DNA of 64,000 bases. Origin: Chryseobacterium sp. R2A-55. GTDB taxonomy: Bacteria > Bacteroidota > Bacteroidia > Flavobacteriales > Weeksellaceae. The stretch spans positions 91,243 through 155,242 of the forward strand of contig NZ_JACBFP010000008.1 in assembly GCF_021401085.1 (NCBI RefSeq), written 5' to 3'. Every line of letters begins with the position of its first letter. Position 1 is the stretch's first letter. The position numbers and the translations under genes were made by a program. The notes beneath the pieces are model-generated. The model did no database searches, was not told the origin of the DNA, and worked only from the letters and a program-made list of their open reading frames with translations. Positions 26,880 through 36,305 of this stretch are shown here, piece after piece.

Positions 26880-27218
26880 ATGGACAAGATAATTGGCAAA
26901 AACATTAAGGCATTGCGCGAAACATTGGGTTACACTCAGCAGGCTGTTGCAGATTACCTGGGTATCAACCGTGTTGAACTCAGTTACTATGAGGGTGGTA
27001 CAAGAACCATTCCCAGTGAAAAATTAACCAAACTCGCCGCATTGTATTCGGTAGATGAATATGATTTGTATGAGGAGAATGAAATGCTTTTGAAAACCAA
27101 TCTTGCTTTTGCTTTCCGTGCAGAAAACCTGACTAATGAGGACCTGACTTCAATCGCTTCATTTAAAAAAATTGCCACCAATTATTTAAAAATGCAAAAA
27201 GCGTTGGCAAATGAATAG
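26880..27218 (+). CDS. XRE-family HTH regulator of a toxin-antitoxin-like operon
   Basis: A 112-residue protein with an HTH_3 domain at about 8-62 (NIKALRETLGYTQQAVADYL, then GINRVELSYYEGG) and a C-terminal helical tail. It overlaps the ImmA/IrrE gene by 8 bp. XRE plus ImmA/IrrE peptidase pairs control phage or mobile-element induction, and some form defence TA modules. The third gene is a PIN-like nuclease, giving a repressor-protease-nuclease row. Confidence 0.9.
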   Translation: MDKIIGKNIKALRETLGYTQQAVADYLGINRVELSYYEGGTRTIPSEKLTKLAALYSVDEYDLYEENEMLLKTNLAFAFRAENLTNEDLTSIASFKKIATNYLKMQKALANE

Positions 27219-27960
27219 TATCGTACTGGAAAAAGAAGCCACTAAATTCAGAACTGTTAATGGAATTGGAAGTGATGATCCGATAAAATTTAAAAGTCTG
27301 TTAAAGAAGCTGAATGTAATCACTGTTTACCGACCATTAGGTGAAAAGTTTTCGGGGATGGCCATTAAATTAGAAGAAGACTCGATTACCAACCGGCTGA
27401 TCCTTGTTAACAACACCCATAGCTTAGGAAAGCAGCATTTTACCATTGCACACGAACTTTATCATCTTTATATTCAGGCTGGATTTGATTTTATGACTTG
27501 CCATACCGGTACGTTTGATAAGAAAGGTGGAGAGGAATATAATGCTGATGTATTCGCTTCCATTCTTTTGTTGCCGGAGAATGGGGTAAAAGCGCTTATT
27601 CCAGACGAGGAAACCGTGAAAGACAAAATTTCCCTTCAGACGATTCTGAAAATAGAACAGTATTTCTCCTGTTCAAGATCGGCGTTACTTTACCGTCTCA
27701 AAGAGCTCAAGTTGATTACCAGTACATTGTATGAAAAATACCGCATCAATGTAAAAAAGGGAGCTATTCTCAATGGCTACTCTCTTGATCTTTATGAATC
27801 GGGAAATAAAAACCTTGTTTTAGGCAATTATGGTGAACTTGCCAATGAATTGTACAGTAAGGAAAAAATTTCTGAAAGTCATTTTTACAGTCTGCTAATT
27901 GATTTGGGAATGAATGAAAAGGAGTTAGAAAACCTATCGTATGGCGAAGAAGACTGCTAA
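27211..27960 (+). CDS. ImmA/IrrE family metallo-endopeptidase
   Basis: The 249-residue protein has the zinc site IAHELYHLYIQ (HExxH, about residue 90) and a downstream acidic ligand in GGEEYNADVFASILLLP, the ImmA/IrrE pattern. The C-terminus is helical. It should cleave a repressor, most likely the upstream XRE protein, when triggered. It overlaps XRE by 8 bp and the PIN gene by 20 bp, so all three are co-translated. Confidence 0.9.
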   Translation: MNSIVLEKEATKFRTVNGIGSDDPIKFKSLLKKLNVITVYRPLGEKFSGMAIKLEEDSITNRLILVNNTHSLGKQHFTIAHELYHLYIQAGFDFMTCHTGTFDKKGGEEYNADVFASILLLPENGVKALIPDEETVKDKISLQTILKIEQYFSCSRSALLYRLKELKLITSTLYEKYRINVKKGAILNGYSLDLYESGNKNLVLGNYGELANELYSKEKISESHFYSLLIDLGMNEKELENLSYGEEDC

Positions 27961-28462
27961 AATCATCCTGATTGACGCCGATGTTATTTCCCACTTTATA
28001 CAAGGTGGGGAAATTCATGCTTTGGGAAGTATTTTCCCGAATAAGATTAAAGTACTTGATAAGGTTTATGCAGAACTGGAGCGGTTTCCTAAGAAGAAAA
28101 CAGAAGTTGACAACCTGTTGAATTTCAAAATTATTGAATTTGAAAAGTTTCCGGAAAACAATCAAGACATCAAAAAAGAGTATTTCTACATTAAAAATAA
28201 ACTGTTTAAAGGAGATGGTGAAAGTGCGTGTCTAGCAGTGGCGAGATACAGCCAAAACATTATCGCCAGCAGCAACCTTTCTGACATTAAAAATTACTGT
28301 GAACTGCATAAAGTGGAATATCTTACCACCATGAATTTTCTTTGCGAAGCATTAAAAAATGGACTCTTTGATTCTGAACGCTGCGATCGATTTATTGCAA
28401 AAGTGATTCAAAAAGGTGGTAAGTTACCAGTTAGTAAAATGGAAGATTATCAATGTGACTGA
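27941..28462 (+). CDS. PIN-like nuclease/toxin
   Basis: A 173-residue protein beginning AKIILIDADVISHFIQGGEI, with the first PIN Asp pair, a Glu region in YAELERFPKKKTE, GDGESACLAVARY with the D/E pair and SSNLSDIKNYC near the end. This is the PIN/VapC-like layout. It is the last gene of the XRE-ImmA operon with a 20-bp overlap. The toxin role is inferred; the substrate is unknown. Confidence 0.65.
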   Translation: MAKKTAKIILIDADVISHFIQGGEIHALGSIFPNKIKVLDKVYAELERFPKKKTEVDNLLNFKIIEFEKFPENNQDIKKEYFYIKNKLFKGDGESACLAVARYSQNIIASSNLSDIKNYCELHKVEYLTTMNFLCEALKNGLFDSERCDRFIAKVIQKGGKLPVSKMEDYQCD

Positions 28463-28477
28463 TTCATTTTCTTGGTT

Positions 28478-28786
28478 TCAGAATGTTAATTTCCATGGAA
28501 TAAGTGGATTATAACCTGGTCCTAAGAAATATAAAGTATCCGATTGATCTTTTTGTGGTGCAGGCTGTTCGACAATTTCCACTAGGAATCGCAATTTTGC
28601 CATACGGAGTGCATGAATTCTGTCGTGAAGGTAAAATTTTTTCTTGATTGAACTTAGGAATTCCGGAAGTTCCGGTTTGGACAGATTTTTTACCCGAATC
28701 AATATTTGACCTTTTTCGTTTCTTCCGTTGTAGCGAATTTTAAACTTATCTCCCCATTCGCTTTCGTTGATCATAAGATTTTTCAT
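28478..28786 (-). CDS. Unknown 102-residue basic protein
   Basis: The protein begins MKNLMINESEWGDKFKIRYN and contains SIKKKFYLHDRIHALRMAKL and the end GPGYNPLIPWKLTF. It converges on the PIN gene with a 15-bp gap. Upstream (28787-29021) are two near-repeats of GTTGAAATGTTCGACATT at about 28880 and 28952, possible regulator sites. No domain is recognised. Confidence 0.5.
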   Translation of the reverse strand: MKNLMINESEWGDKFKIRYNGRNEKGQILIRVKNLSKPELPEFLSSIKKKFYLHDRIHALRMAKLRFLVEIVEQPAPQKDQSDTLYFLGPGYNPLIPWKLTF

Positions 28787-28878
28787 ATGTTAATCTTTAA
28801 TTTTGACCAAGATACGACGGTGACCATTTACTTCAGGGTTTGCTTAAGTTCCTGTGGAATATCTGCTGGATTTAGAGA

Positions 28879-28972
28879 TGTTGAAATGTTCGACATTAGA
28901 AAATAGTTATGTCGAAAATATTGAAAATTTCGCATGAGCAGATTAATGTGTTGAAAATGGTTCGACATTGGA
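28879..28972. promoter_or_regulatory. Pair of GTTGAAA..TTCGACATT direct repeats
   Basis: GTTGAAATGTTCGACATT near 28880 and GTTGAAAATGGTTCGACATT near 28952 are close copies ~72 bp apart. They lie in the gap between the 102-residue gene start and the 3' end of the 561-residue gene. A repressor site is possible. Confidence 0.3.
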
Positions 28973-29021
28973 GAGAACGTCTGAATTTTTAAAAAAAAAA
29001 TACATAATGTCCAATTTATTT

Positions 29022-30707
29022 TTATTTATTCCGTGTCTCGCGCACCTTTCGTAATTGCTCGTCTAAGTCAATATCGCAAATCGGAAGTTCTCGTGCCATC
29101 TCCACTAACTGTTTTGCTTTCTCAATTTTACGATAAGGGATATTATCTATGGAGGGAAAATCTGGGACCATTCCCTTAGCTGTCAACCGTTTCTTCTTAT
29201 CTAGATATATTTTCAGGATCGGCAGAAAATCTGGTTTTTCAGCATTTAAGAAATAATGGATTAAAGTTGAAACATTTACCATAACTAAGTCATTAATGTT
29301 TCTAAAATCTGTATTCGAAGGTTTAATCTTCGTAAACTCTTTTGTTAAGTAAGATTCAACAGCGGGCTGTGAAAACATACTTTCGCTGACTACAAGGATT
29401 GGAACAATTTCAACTGAAGTTTTTTTGTATTTACTTAATAAAATTGGATCAACTTTTTGAATATTTTCATTCAGTGATTCTATGACTTTTACCAGTTGTG
29501 AGATTCCTTTTCGCTTCTCTTTTCCGTTCGCTGTATTTAAGATAAATCTATCATCAATAAAGGTTTTTGCAAATTGATAGGATTCATTGCTAAGAAACTC
29601 CCTAGACAACTCGTTATCTTTGAATTCAAATATGCAAACGAAATTATTATACCTTAAGTAACAATCCGGAAATCCCAAAAAAGATTCACAACCATAACTT
29701 ATAAAAGTTCCTTTTCTTCCAAAACTTCTTTCTACCGCTTTACGAAAAACTATTTTTTCTGATACTTTGTCAGAAATCAGAGACTGGTAGGCATCGAACT
29801 TAAGTTGGGAATCATATTTCTTTTTATACAATTCGTACAACTGATAAGTAATTTTATAAAACAGGTGCTGACCGAAATTCGACCAGTTCAAAACATAATA
29901 CTTGGAATCTTTTTTATACAAACTATTTAACTTCAATTCAATATCATTGACAGGTGTCTTCCCGATTATCTTATTAACCAATATACCATCACAATAATCA
30001 GCTATCCAGTGATCATCCTCTACATAAAAAGCATTATTGTTGTAATTATTTGCTAATGTTAAAATACGGAAAATTTCAAAGATCCATAAGTCCGGATTAG
30101 TTATCCCGTGTAGTTTGTAAAATTGGTTCAGGAGTTCATTATCTTCTAAAAAGAAATAATGAAGCTGCGCTTTAATTTTTAGGATATCCGAAAAAAAGTC
30201 TGTTTCCTGCTGCTCGACGATCGTCTTCTTCATCATCAGTATCTGAGCAAATTCCAAAAAATGCTCAGCAGGTATTCCCTTAAGAAAATTACTATTATTG
30301 GAATCATAAATAGCCTGATTAATCAGTAAATAGACTTTGAAAAAATTTATTTCGAGAATTTCCGAATCATCTTCCAGGGTGTGCTCATTTAAAAACGCAT
30401 AATTTTCAACTACCATTTTCAAAAAATGAAAATTGGATTTTTCATTAAACAAAACATTGTGAGAATTCGACCGTAGCCGAAAATCAATTTTTAAGATTTC
30501 CGTCCTAAAATGATGATTTGTATAGCTGCTTGTATAAGAGTTGAAAATCTGCAAAGAATTTGTTCCAGCCAACAATGAAGCGCTTGTTTTTCCCAAAGTC
30601 AATAATAAAGTCTCTGGTGAAATGCCTTTTAATAAATCAATAATTTCATGTGGTGATGAATATCCAAAAACATCTTTATAAGTAAGTACAACCGCAAAAT
30701 CAGCCAT
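29022..30707 (-). CDS. Large unknown protein with a PD-(D/E)XK-like nuclease core
   Basis: A 561-residue protein without a recognised family. The stretch CESFLGFPDCYLRYNNFVCIFEFKDN at about 350-375 has the PD...ExK spacing of PD-(D/E)XK nucleases (split here into SFLGFPDCYLRY and CIFEFKDN), with basic and helical parts around it. The N-terminal ~320 residues are helical. A single-gene defence nuclease beside a TA-like operon is a reasonable guess. It is flanked on the 5' side by a MITE-like element and a broken transposase. It may be expressed from a weak AT-rich leader. Confidence 0.6.
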   Translation of the reverse strand: MADFAVVLTYKDVFGYSSPHEIIDLLKGISPETLLLTLGKTSASLLAGTNSLQIFNSYTSSYTNHHFRTEILKIDFRLRSNSHNVLFNEKSNFHFLKMVVENYAFLNEHTLEDDSEILEINFFKVYLLINQAIYDSNNSNFLKGIPAEHFLEFAQILMMKKTIVEQQETDFFSDILKIKAQLHYFFLEDNELLNQFYKLHGITNPDLWIFEIFRILTLANNYNNNAFYVEDDHWIADYCDGILVNKIIGKTPVNDIELKLNSLYKKDSKYYVLNWSNFGQHLFYKITYQLYELYKKKYDSQLKFDAYQSLISDKVSEKIVFRKAVERSFGRKGTFISYGCESFLGFPDCYLRYNNFVCIFEFKDNELSREFLSNESYQFAKTFIDDRFILNTANGKEKRKGISQLVKVIESLNENIQKVDPILLSKYKKTSVEIVPILVVSESMFSQPAVESYLTKEFTKIKPSNTDFRNINDLVMVNVSTLIHYFLNAEKPDFLPILKIYLDKKKRLTAKGMVPDFPSIDNIPYRKIEKAKQLVEMARELPICDIDLDEQLRKVRETRNK

Positions 30708-30742
30708 TTGCTTTTTCTTTTAAATATACTACATTTTTTGCA

Positions 30743-30911
30743 CCGCTGCAAAGTCTCCTGAATTTGAGCCCACAATAAAATAATGTTTTTCACAATCTCG
30801 AGAAGCCGGCGTTTTCCAAAACTAGAAAATCTCATTTGTACTGTTGATAAAAAAAATGAGGCATAAAGTTTATTTGTTGGATCGCACAAAGTCAGGAGAC
30901 TTTGCCAGCGG
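30743..30911. mobile_element. MITE-like element with inverted ends, copy 2
   Basis: CCGCTGCAAAGTCTCCTGA at the left and TCAGGAGACTTTGCCAGCGG at the right are inverse copies (one base gap), and the ~130 bp between match copy 1 at 2107-2277 almost throughout. The element interrupts the transposase frame after FVDG, so the transposase ends in element-derived residues (IPAGKVS). Confidence 0.65.
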
Positions 30912-31335
30912 GAATTCCATCCACAAATACCTGTCTCAAACTCACCAAGCCTTCCTCTGCCAAAAGCAAAACTACTTGCGAGAAAATATCCTTGAAGGCT
31001 GCTTCCAGCTTATTGCTCCGAAATCGGTTCACGGTATTGTGGTCCACGATGCTCATGTTGGAAAGCCACATAAAATTGATGTTTTCCCGAAGGGCTTTTT
31101 CTATTTTTCGAGACGAATATATATTGTTCATATACGCAAAAACCATCACTTTGAGCATCATCACGGGATGATAACTGGGATTTCCTTCTTTGCTGTAGGC
31201 TTTGAGAAGTGGGTCAATATTCACTTTCTCCAAAATATCATTCACGATCCGGACAGGGTGGTTTTCGGGAATCAATTCCTCAAAACTATAAGGAAACAGC
31301 ACCAGCTGATTTTGATTATAATGCTTGAAATTCAT
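30892..31335 (-). pseudogene. IS1182-type transposase, N-terminal fragment
   Basis: About 147 residues from ATG 31335 (NFKHYNQNQLVLFPYSFEEL; PENHPVRIVNDI) match the N-terminal domain of IS1182/IS5-like transposases, with HPVMMLKVMVFAYMNNIYSS and the first catalytic-region words SIVDHNTVNRFRSNKLE. The expected continuation after FVDGT and the DDE residues are missing; the full protein is 450 residues or more. Truncation occurs at the MITE-like element, so the gene is dead. Confidence 0.8.
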
Positions 31336-31396
31336 AAACAACTATCTGATTATCAAGCATAAAGATACAAAAATCCTAAATAATAACCAAAAAAAA

Positions 31397-31420
31397 TCCG
31401 CCTCAGTTGTGAGACGGATT
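31397..31420 (-). terminator. Hairpin with A-run, minus-strand terminator ahead of the transposase
   Basis: TCCGCCTCA and TGAGACGGA pair with one mismatch around GTTG. On the minus strand the stem is followed by a T-run (the plus-strand A-run at ~31390-31397). It would stop transcripts coming from the metal-resistance genes before the transposase, as many insertion sequences do. Confidence 0.5.
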
Positions 31421-31559
31421 CCATCAAAATTTGTAGACCCACAGGGAGTAATTATTTAAACCAATAAAGCAATGTAAGTCATCATTTTACTGACAGTAAG
31501 CAAGTTAGATAATTTTATAAAAGCATAAGGCATCGTAAAAACCATTAAACAATCCCCGA

Positions 31560-31592
31560 TTTAGTCCCTGATTTTAGAAGTAGGGACTAAAA
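31560..31592. repeat. Perfect 10-bp inverted repeat
   Basis: TTTAGTCCCT and AGGGACTAAA flank GATTTTAGAAGT. It could be a hairpin or an element end. The rest of 31421-32010 has no gene that can be supported. Confidence 0.4.
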
Positions 31593-32014
31593 ATACCCGC
31601 ATCAAAATCTACACAACATTAATTATTAACGTACTGCCAACAGCCTGCGGAATTTCCTCTATAAATGTCAGTTTAGAAAATACGGAAAAAATTGATGCTG
31701 ATTTTTTAGCTAAGTGACCAACGAGCAGTAGATCTGAAATTCACTAGTTGAATTTGGGTAATTTTAGTATAAAAGCGACCTCGATTTAATGGTGACTTAT
31801 TCAGACCATCGAAGAATATCTGGTACGCGGTCGTCATTGCGGTATGTGCGTCGGCACATAGGAATATTGCTGTGCGCGGTGGCGAAAGTGAATAATGCTG
31901 CTATATCATTCAGCGGAGAAACAGTATTTTATTTGACGATTTATGTGATCAACTATTAGATTTTTGCACCATTTTTCTGCGTCTATACGCAACACTTAAT
32001 TTTTTACCCAGAAA

Positions 32015-32037
32015 GAAAAAAAACGGACCGAAGCCCG
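32015..32037 (-). terminator. Terminator of the Zn/Cd efflux operon
   Basis: On the minus strand CGGGC-TTCG-GTCCG forms a 5-bp stem with a UUCG loop, followed by eight T. It lies directly after the stop of the P-type ATPase gene. Confidence 0.8.
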
Positions 32038-32043
32038 CTTTGT

Positions 32044-34116
32044 TTAAAATTTCATTTTCTGAATCCTTACCGCATTTAGTATGGCAAGCAATGCTACGCC
32101 CACATCTGCAAAGACTGCTTCCCACATCGTGGCTAACCCCCCTGCTCCTAATACCAAGACCACTGCTTTTACTCCAAAGGCCAACGCGATGTTCTGCCAA
32201 ACAATTTTTTTTGTTTGCTTGCCAATATTAATGGCCATTGGGATTTTTGAAGGTTTGTCGTCCTGAATTACCACATCAGCGGTTTCAATGGTGGCATCAC
32301 TCCCAAGGCCACCCATCGCTATGCCAACATCACTTAAAGCTACAACCGGAGCATCGTTGACACCGTCGCCAACAAATGCAACCGTTTCATTCCGTGCTTT
32401 TATTTCTTTGACTTTATTCACTTTATCTTCCGGCAATAAATCGCCAAAAGCATTAGGTATGCCCAGTTTTCCTGCTACAGCTTTGACTACCGTTGCTTTA
32501 TCACCGCTCAACATGGTAACTTTTACTCCTAAACTTTGAAGTTTCTGTACAGTTTCGGCAGCGTCTTCTTTGATGCTATCCGCAATGGTAAGGTATCCCG
32601 CAAATTTTCCTTCATAAGCAATGGCAATCAATGTTTCTACAATATCGTTTGGATTTACATCATATTGGATATTGAATTTATCCATCAGTTTAAAGTTTCC
32701 TACGAGCAACTCTTTTCCCTGATACGATCCCTTCAGGCCATGTCCAGCTATTTCTTCTACATCTTCCAGCACCAGATTGTGGTCGGGTTCTCCCAGATGA
32801 TCATGAATGGCGGTGGCTACAGGATGGGTGGAGGCATTTTCCATCACATTTACGAGTTTCAGGATGAGCTCTTTATCAAATTCCGACTTGATGTTAACGG
32901 TCTGTACTTTAAAAACGCCTACCGTCATGGTTCCCGTTTTGTCCATCACTACATTTTTAACGTCTGCGATAACGTCGAGGAAATTGCTCCCTTTAAATAA
33001 AATTCCGTTCCGGCTTGCTGCACCAATGCCGCCAAAGTAACCGAGCGGAATGCTGATGACCAATGCGCATGGGCAGGAGATCACCAGAAAAATCAGGGCG
33101 CGGTATAACCAATCCCTAAAAATATATGTATCTACAAAGAAGTAAGGCAAGAGGCAGATTGCCACGGCAAGGAATACTACAATGGGCGTATAGATCCTTG
33201 CAAATTTTCTGATAAACAATTCTGTGGGTGCTTTCTGTGCGGTAGCATTCTGCACCATCTCCAAAATTTTAGAGAGTTTCGAATCACTGTAGAGCGTATT
33301 GACCTTTATCTGTGCCACGGTGTTCAGGTTGATCATTCCTGCGAGAACAATATCGTTTTTCTGTTTTGTATCCGGTTTGCTTTCACCGGTAAGTGCCGAA
33401 GTATTGAACGAAGCACTGTCTGAAATCAAAATTCCATCCAGGGCCAGTTTTTCTCCCGGTTTCAGCTGAATAACCGAATCCAGTGCAACTTCCGCCGCTT
33501 TTACCGTTTGTGGGCGGTTATCCACCAAGATGGTCACTTCATCGGGACGCTGATCGAGAAGTTTTGCTATGTTTCCTTTTGCGCGCTGAACGGCTAAAGT
33601 CTGGAAAACTTCGCCTACTGAATAGAAGAGCATTACAGCTACCCCTTCAGGATATTCACCAATTGCAAAGGCACCTATTGTGGCAATAGACATTAGAAAA
33701 AACTCCGAAAACACATCTCCCTTCCTGATACTTTCAAACGCTTCTTTAAGAACCGGTAAACCTACCGGAAGATATGCCGCTGCATACCAACCAACCCGCA
33801 ACCAATCATTGAACCAAGATTGAGGGATCAAATAATCGATTCCCAATCCTGCCATTAGAATCACGAATGAAATAATAGCCGGCAGAAACATTTGGAACGT
33901 TGTTTTTCCTTCTCCCGAATGGTCGTGCCCATCATCATCCGAGTGATCTTTAGCAGCGGGATTAACTTTTGAATCTACTGCGCAACAGTCTTTGTCAGCA
34001 AACTGCTTTCTGAGGCGCCGATCTGCGACGTTATTAATTTTCTCTTCTTCGGTACAGCAAATCTGCTTGCCGTATTTGTCATAGGTATGCTTGTGATGTG
34101 GATCTTTATTTATCAT
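32044..34116 (-). CDS. P1B-type Zn/Cd/Co-exporting ATPase (ZntA/CadA-like)
   Basis: The 690-residue protein begins with a His/Cys-rich tail (HHKHTYDKYGKQICC; DHSDDDGHDHSGEG) in place of a standard HMA domain. It has the TM6 metal site CPCALVISIP, phosphorylation site DKTGTMT, HP motif NASTHPVATAI and hinge [20 protein letters not shown]. It pumps divalent metals to the periplasm. It is the last gene of an operon with ZIP, CzcB, CzcA-TolC and a small envelope protein. Confidence 0.92.
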   Translation of the reverse strand: MINKDPHHKHTYDKYGKQICCTEEEKINNVADRRLRKQFADKDCCAVDSKVNPAAKDHSDDDGHDHSGEGKTTFQMFLPAIISFVILMAGLGIDYLIPQSWFNDWLRVGWYAAAYLPVGLPVLKEAFESIRKGDVFSEFFLMSIATIGAFAIGEYPEGVAVMLFYSVGEVFQTLAVQRAKGNIAKLLDQRPDEVTILVDNRPQTVKAAEVALDSVIQLKPGEKLALDGILISDSASFNTSALTGESKPDTKQKNDIVLAGMINLNTVAQIKVNTLYSDSKLSKILEMVQNATAQKAPTELFIRKFARIYTPIVVFLAVAICLLPYFFVDTYIFRDWLYRALIFLVISCPCALVISIPLGYFGGIGAASRNGILFKGSNFLDVIADVKNVVMDKTGTMTVGVFKVQTVNIKSEFDKELILKLVNVMENASTHPVATAIHDHLGEPDHNLVLEDVEEIAGHGLKGSYQGKELLVGNFKLMDKFNIQYDVNPNDIVETLIAIAYEGKFAGYLTIADSIKEDAAETVQKLQSLGVKVTMLSGDKATVVKAVAGKLGIPNAFGDLLPEDKVNKVKEIKARNETVAFVGDGVNDAPVVALSDVGIAMGGLGSDATIETADVVIQDDKPSKIPMAINIGKQTKKIVWQNIALAFGVKAVVLVLGAGGLATMWEAVFADVGVALLAILNAVRIQKMKF

Positions 34117-34247
34117 TTTTATAAGTAATTAAATTTTAATATTCTTGATTATTTTCAAAGTGAGATTTAGTAAAATGTTATTCTTTAGTATAATCTTTCA
34201 TGATTACTGTAAATTATTTTTCTAATCCCCCTCTTATAGCTGGATTA

Positions 34248-34272
34248 TACTCCTGTAAACAGGAGTGTTTTT
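34248..34272. repeat. Hairpin after the ZIP gene
   Basis: ACTCCTG TAAA CAGGAGT is a perfect stem of 7 bp, followed on the plus strand by TGTTTTTT. On the minus strand (reading the ZIP gene) the tail is weak, so it may only attenuate transcription towards the ATPase gene. Confidence 0.45.
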
Positions 34273-34275
34273 TGG

Positions 34276-34998
34276 TTACGCTATCATTCCTATTATTAAA
34301 AAGATTAGAAAACCAAAGAAAAACATACTTGTCTGTACCAAGGTTTCCTTTTCTTCATGTGCTTCAGTAAGGAGTTCCTCTGTAACCAAGAAAAGCAGTG
34401 CAGCCAATCCAAAAGACAGTACCAGCTCTGACCATTCCTGTGACAGACCTTTTAGCAATGTGATACCCAAAAATGCACCAGCTAAAAACAATGTGCCAAG
34501 AACTGACAAAATCAACATGTTTTTTTGTTTTGTTAAATTAAAGTCAGCACAAGCCAAAACTACTGCTAATCCCAGAGAAAAAATTTCGAGAGCCAAAGCG
34601 ATGGAAAGCAGAATTCCTTCGGTGCTTCCAGCCGCAAAACCAACGCCGAGAAGCACGCCATCTATTAGTAAATCGATGGCCAATGCCACCAGAAGTCCCA
34701 TCGGCAAAGAATTTTTTACTGCCGATTTTTCAGCGTTTTTTTGAAATTTTTCTGAAAAATATTTTACAGCCAACATCGTCGCGATGCCCAGTCCGAAACC
34801 AATTCCCACTTCAATAGGCCTGTGATTTTTAATAATATCCGGCAGAAGTTCCACTGCAACAACTGAAAAAACCACTCCGCCCGCAAAATGCAACACAGAA
34901 CTCCGAAAACCCGCGTTTGGTTTTTTAAATAATCCGGTAATCCCGCCCAATAAAATGGAAACAACTGGAATTAAGGCGTATAAATAAATTGAAATCAT
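34276..34998 (-). CDS. ZIP family metal transporter
   Basis: A 240-residue protein with eight membrane segments. TM4 and TM5 carry the metal-binding words: ALAIDLLIDGVLLGVGF (with D, H replaced at some places) and ALALEIFSLGLAVV, plus HFAGGVVFSVVAVELLPDI. ZIP proteins usually move Zn or Fe into the cytoplasm, and some act in export when placed in resistance operons. Here it sits between CzcB and ZntA genes, so it belongs to Zn/Cd balance. The standard ZIP histidines are partly changed (H to D/E), seen by eye. Confidence 0.8.
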   Translation of the reverse strand: MISIYLYALIPVVSILLGGITGLFKKPNAGFRSSVLHFAGGVVFSVVAVELLPDIIKNHRPIEVGIGFGLGIATMLAVKYFSEKFQKNAEKSAVKNSLPMGLLVALAIDLLIDGVLLGVGFAAGSTEGILLSIALALEIFSLGLAVVLACADFNLTKQKNMLILSVLGTLFLAGAFLGITLLKGLSQEWSELVLSFGLAALLFLVTEELLTEAHEEKETLVQTSMFFFGFLIFLIIGMIA

Positions 34999-35085
34999 AA
35001 AAATATTTTGATGCTAGTTTTGGCAACTTTTTATGGAAACAAATGGTTTGTAAATAGGTTTTAAGGTTTTAAAATTATCCCAAGA

Positions 35086-36282
35086 TTACTCCTCTTCCTC
35101 CATATTATTCATTTTAGAAAGCAGGTCATATGCCCCTTTTAAAACTACTTTATCGGATTCATTAAATTTTGCAGGCAAAGTAACCGCAGTAAAACCATTT
35201 TCGCTTACACCGGTTTGCACTTCTACCTTCCTAAAGATATATTGTTTTTCTTTTTCCTTCCCATCTTTATCTTTAGTTTTTTCTAAAGTTTTTTCTAAAA
35301 TAAAAATAAAATTCTTACCTCCGGAACCTACAATTGCCGCATCTGGCAATGCTGGTGTTTCCACAGATCCAAGTTCTATGATAGCATTTACAAACATTCC
35401 CGGCAACAGATTTTGAGATACATTCTGAATTCTTGCCAAAACATCTACAGTTCTGTCTCCGTGTATATCTTTCCCTATCAGATAAACTTTAGCAGTTTTT
35501 TCCTCGGCGTCACCAGTAGCCTGAAATCGAATAATTTGACCAACTTTTATTTTTGCAACATCTTTTTCAAAAACCTGCACTTTTACCATCATATTACCTG
35601 TATTTGCAATATCTACGACAACCTCATTAGTTCCAACATATTTTCCAATATTGGTATATACTTTTGTTACGTATCCGCTTTGTGGTGCATAAATGTTGGC
35701 GCGCGAAGATATGTTACCTCTTGCAACAGAAGCAGGATTGATGTTCGCAACCTGAAGTCTTGCCCGTAATCCGGCAACTCGTGCAGACATACTATTATAC
35801 TCACTTTGCGCCCGCTGTAAAGATTTTCTGGCTGCAATATTTTCTTTTACCAGTTCTTTTTGGCGTGTAAGATCCTGTCTTAAATAAGACATCTGACTAT
35901 TGCTTTCCATGTAATCCTGCTGTATCTGTAGAAATTCAGGATTTTCTATCGTTGCCACCACGGTTCCTTTTCCAATATATTTTCCTTCGATTACGTTCAT
36001 GGATTTTACATGACCTCCAAAAGAAGAGGTGATACTGGTCAGATTTTGCGGTGGAACTTCAATAGCTCCAGAGGCTTTGATATAATTGGAAAGATTAGTA
36101 TTGGTTATATTTCCCAATTCCATTCCCACACTTTTGTACTGCGCTTCACTAAATTCTACGCTGTTTGCATCGTGCGGAACTTCTACATTTGCCGTGACTG
36201 CTGTTTCTTCCTTTTTATCGGAATTACAGGCTGACAACATAAAACTTAAGACGATGATATATAAATATTTTGATTTACTCAT
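35086..36282 (-). CDS. czcB: CzcB-type RND periplasmic adaptor
   Basis: This 398-residue lipoprotein (lipobox MLSACNS, Cys ~19) has a barrel-sandwich part (VKSMNVIEGKYIGKGTVVAT), a helical hairpin (about 140-205), and a beta-barrel/MPD end. It links the RND pump to the outer-membrane channel. Its start is 23 bp after the czcA stop in the same direction. The start has an upstream czcA-TolC fusion, so the whole tripartite pump is made from two genes. Confidence 0.92.
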   Translation of the reverse strand: MSKSKYLYIIVLSFMLSACNSDKKEETAVTANVEVPHDANSVEFSEAQYKSVGMELGNITNTNLSNYIKASGAIEVPPQNLTSITSSFGGHVKSMNVIEGKYIGKGTVVATIENPEFLQIQQDYMESNSQMSYLRQDLTRQKELVKENIAARKSLQRAQSEYNSMSARVAGLRARLQVANINPASVARGNISSRANIYAPQSGYVTKVYTNIGKYVGTNEVVVDIANTGNMMVKVQVFEKDVAKIKVGQIIRFQATGDAEEKTAKVYLIGKDIHGDRTVDVLARIQNVSQNLLPGMFVNAIIELGSVETPALPDAAIVGSGGKNFIFILEKTLEKTKDKDGKEKEKQYIFRKVEVQTGVSENGFTAVTLPAKFNESDKVVLKGAYDLLSKMNNMEEEE

Positions 36283-36305
36283 GATTTTGGAACTTTAATT
36301 ATTTA

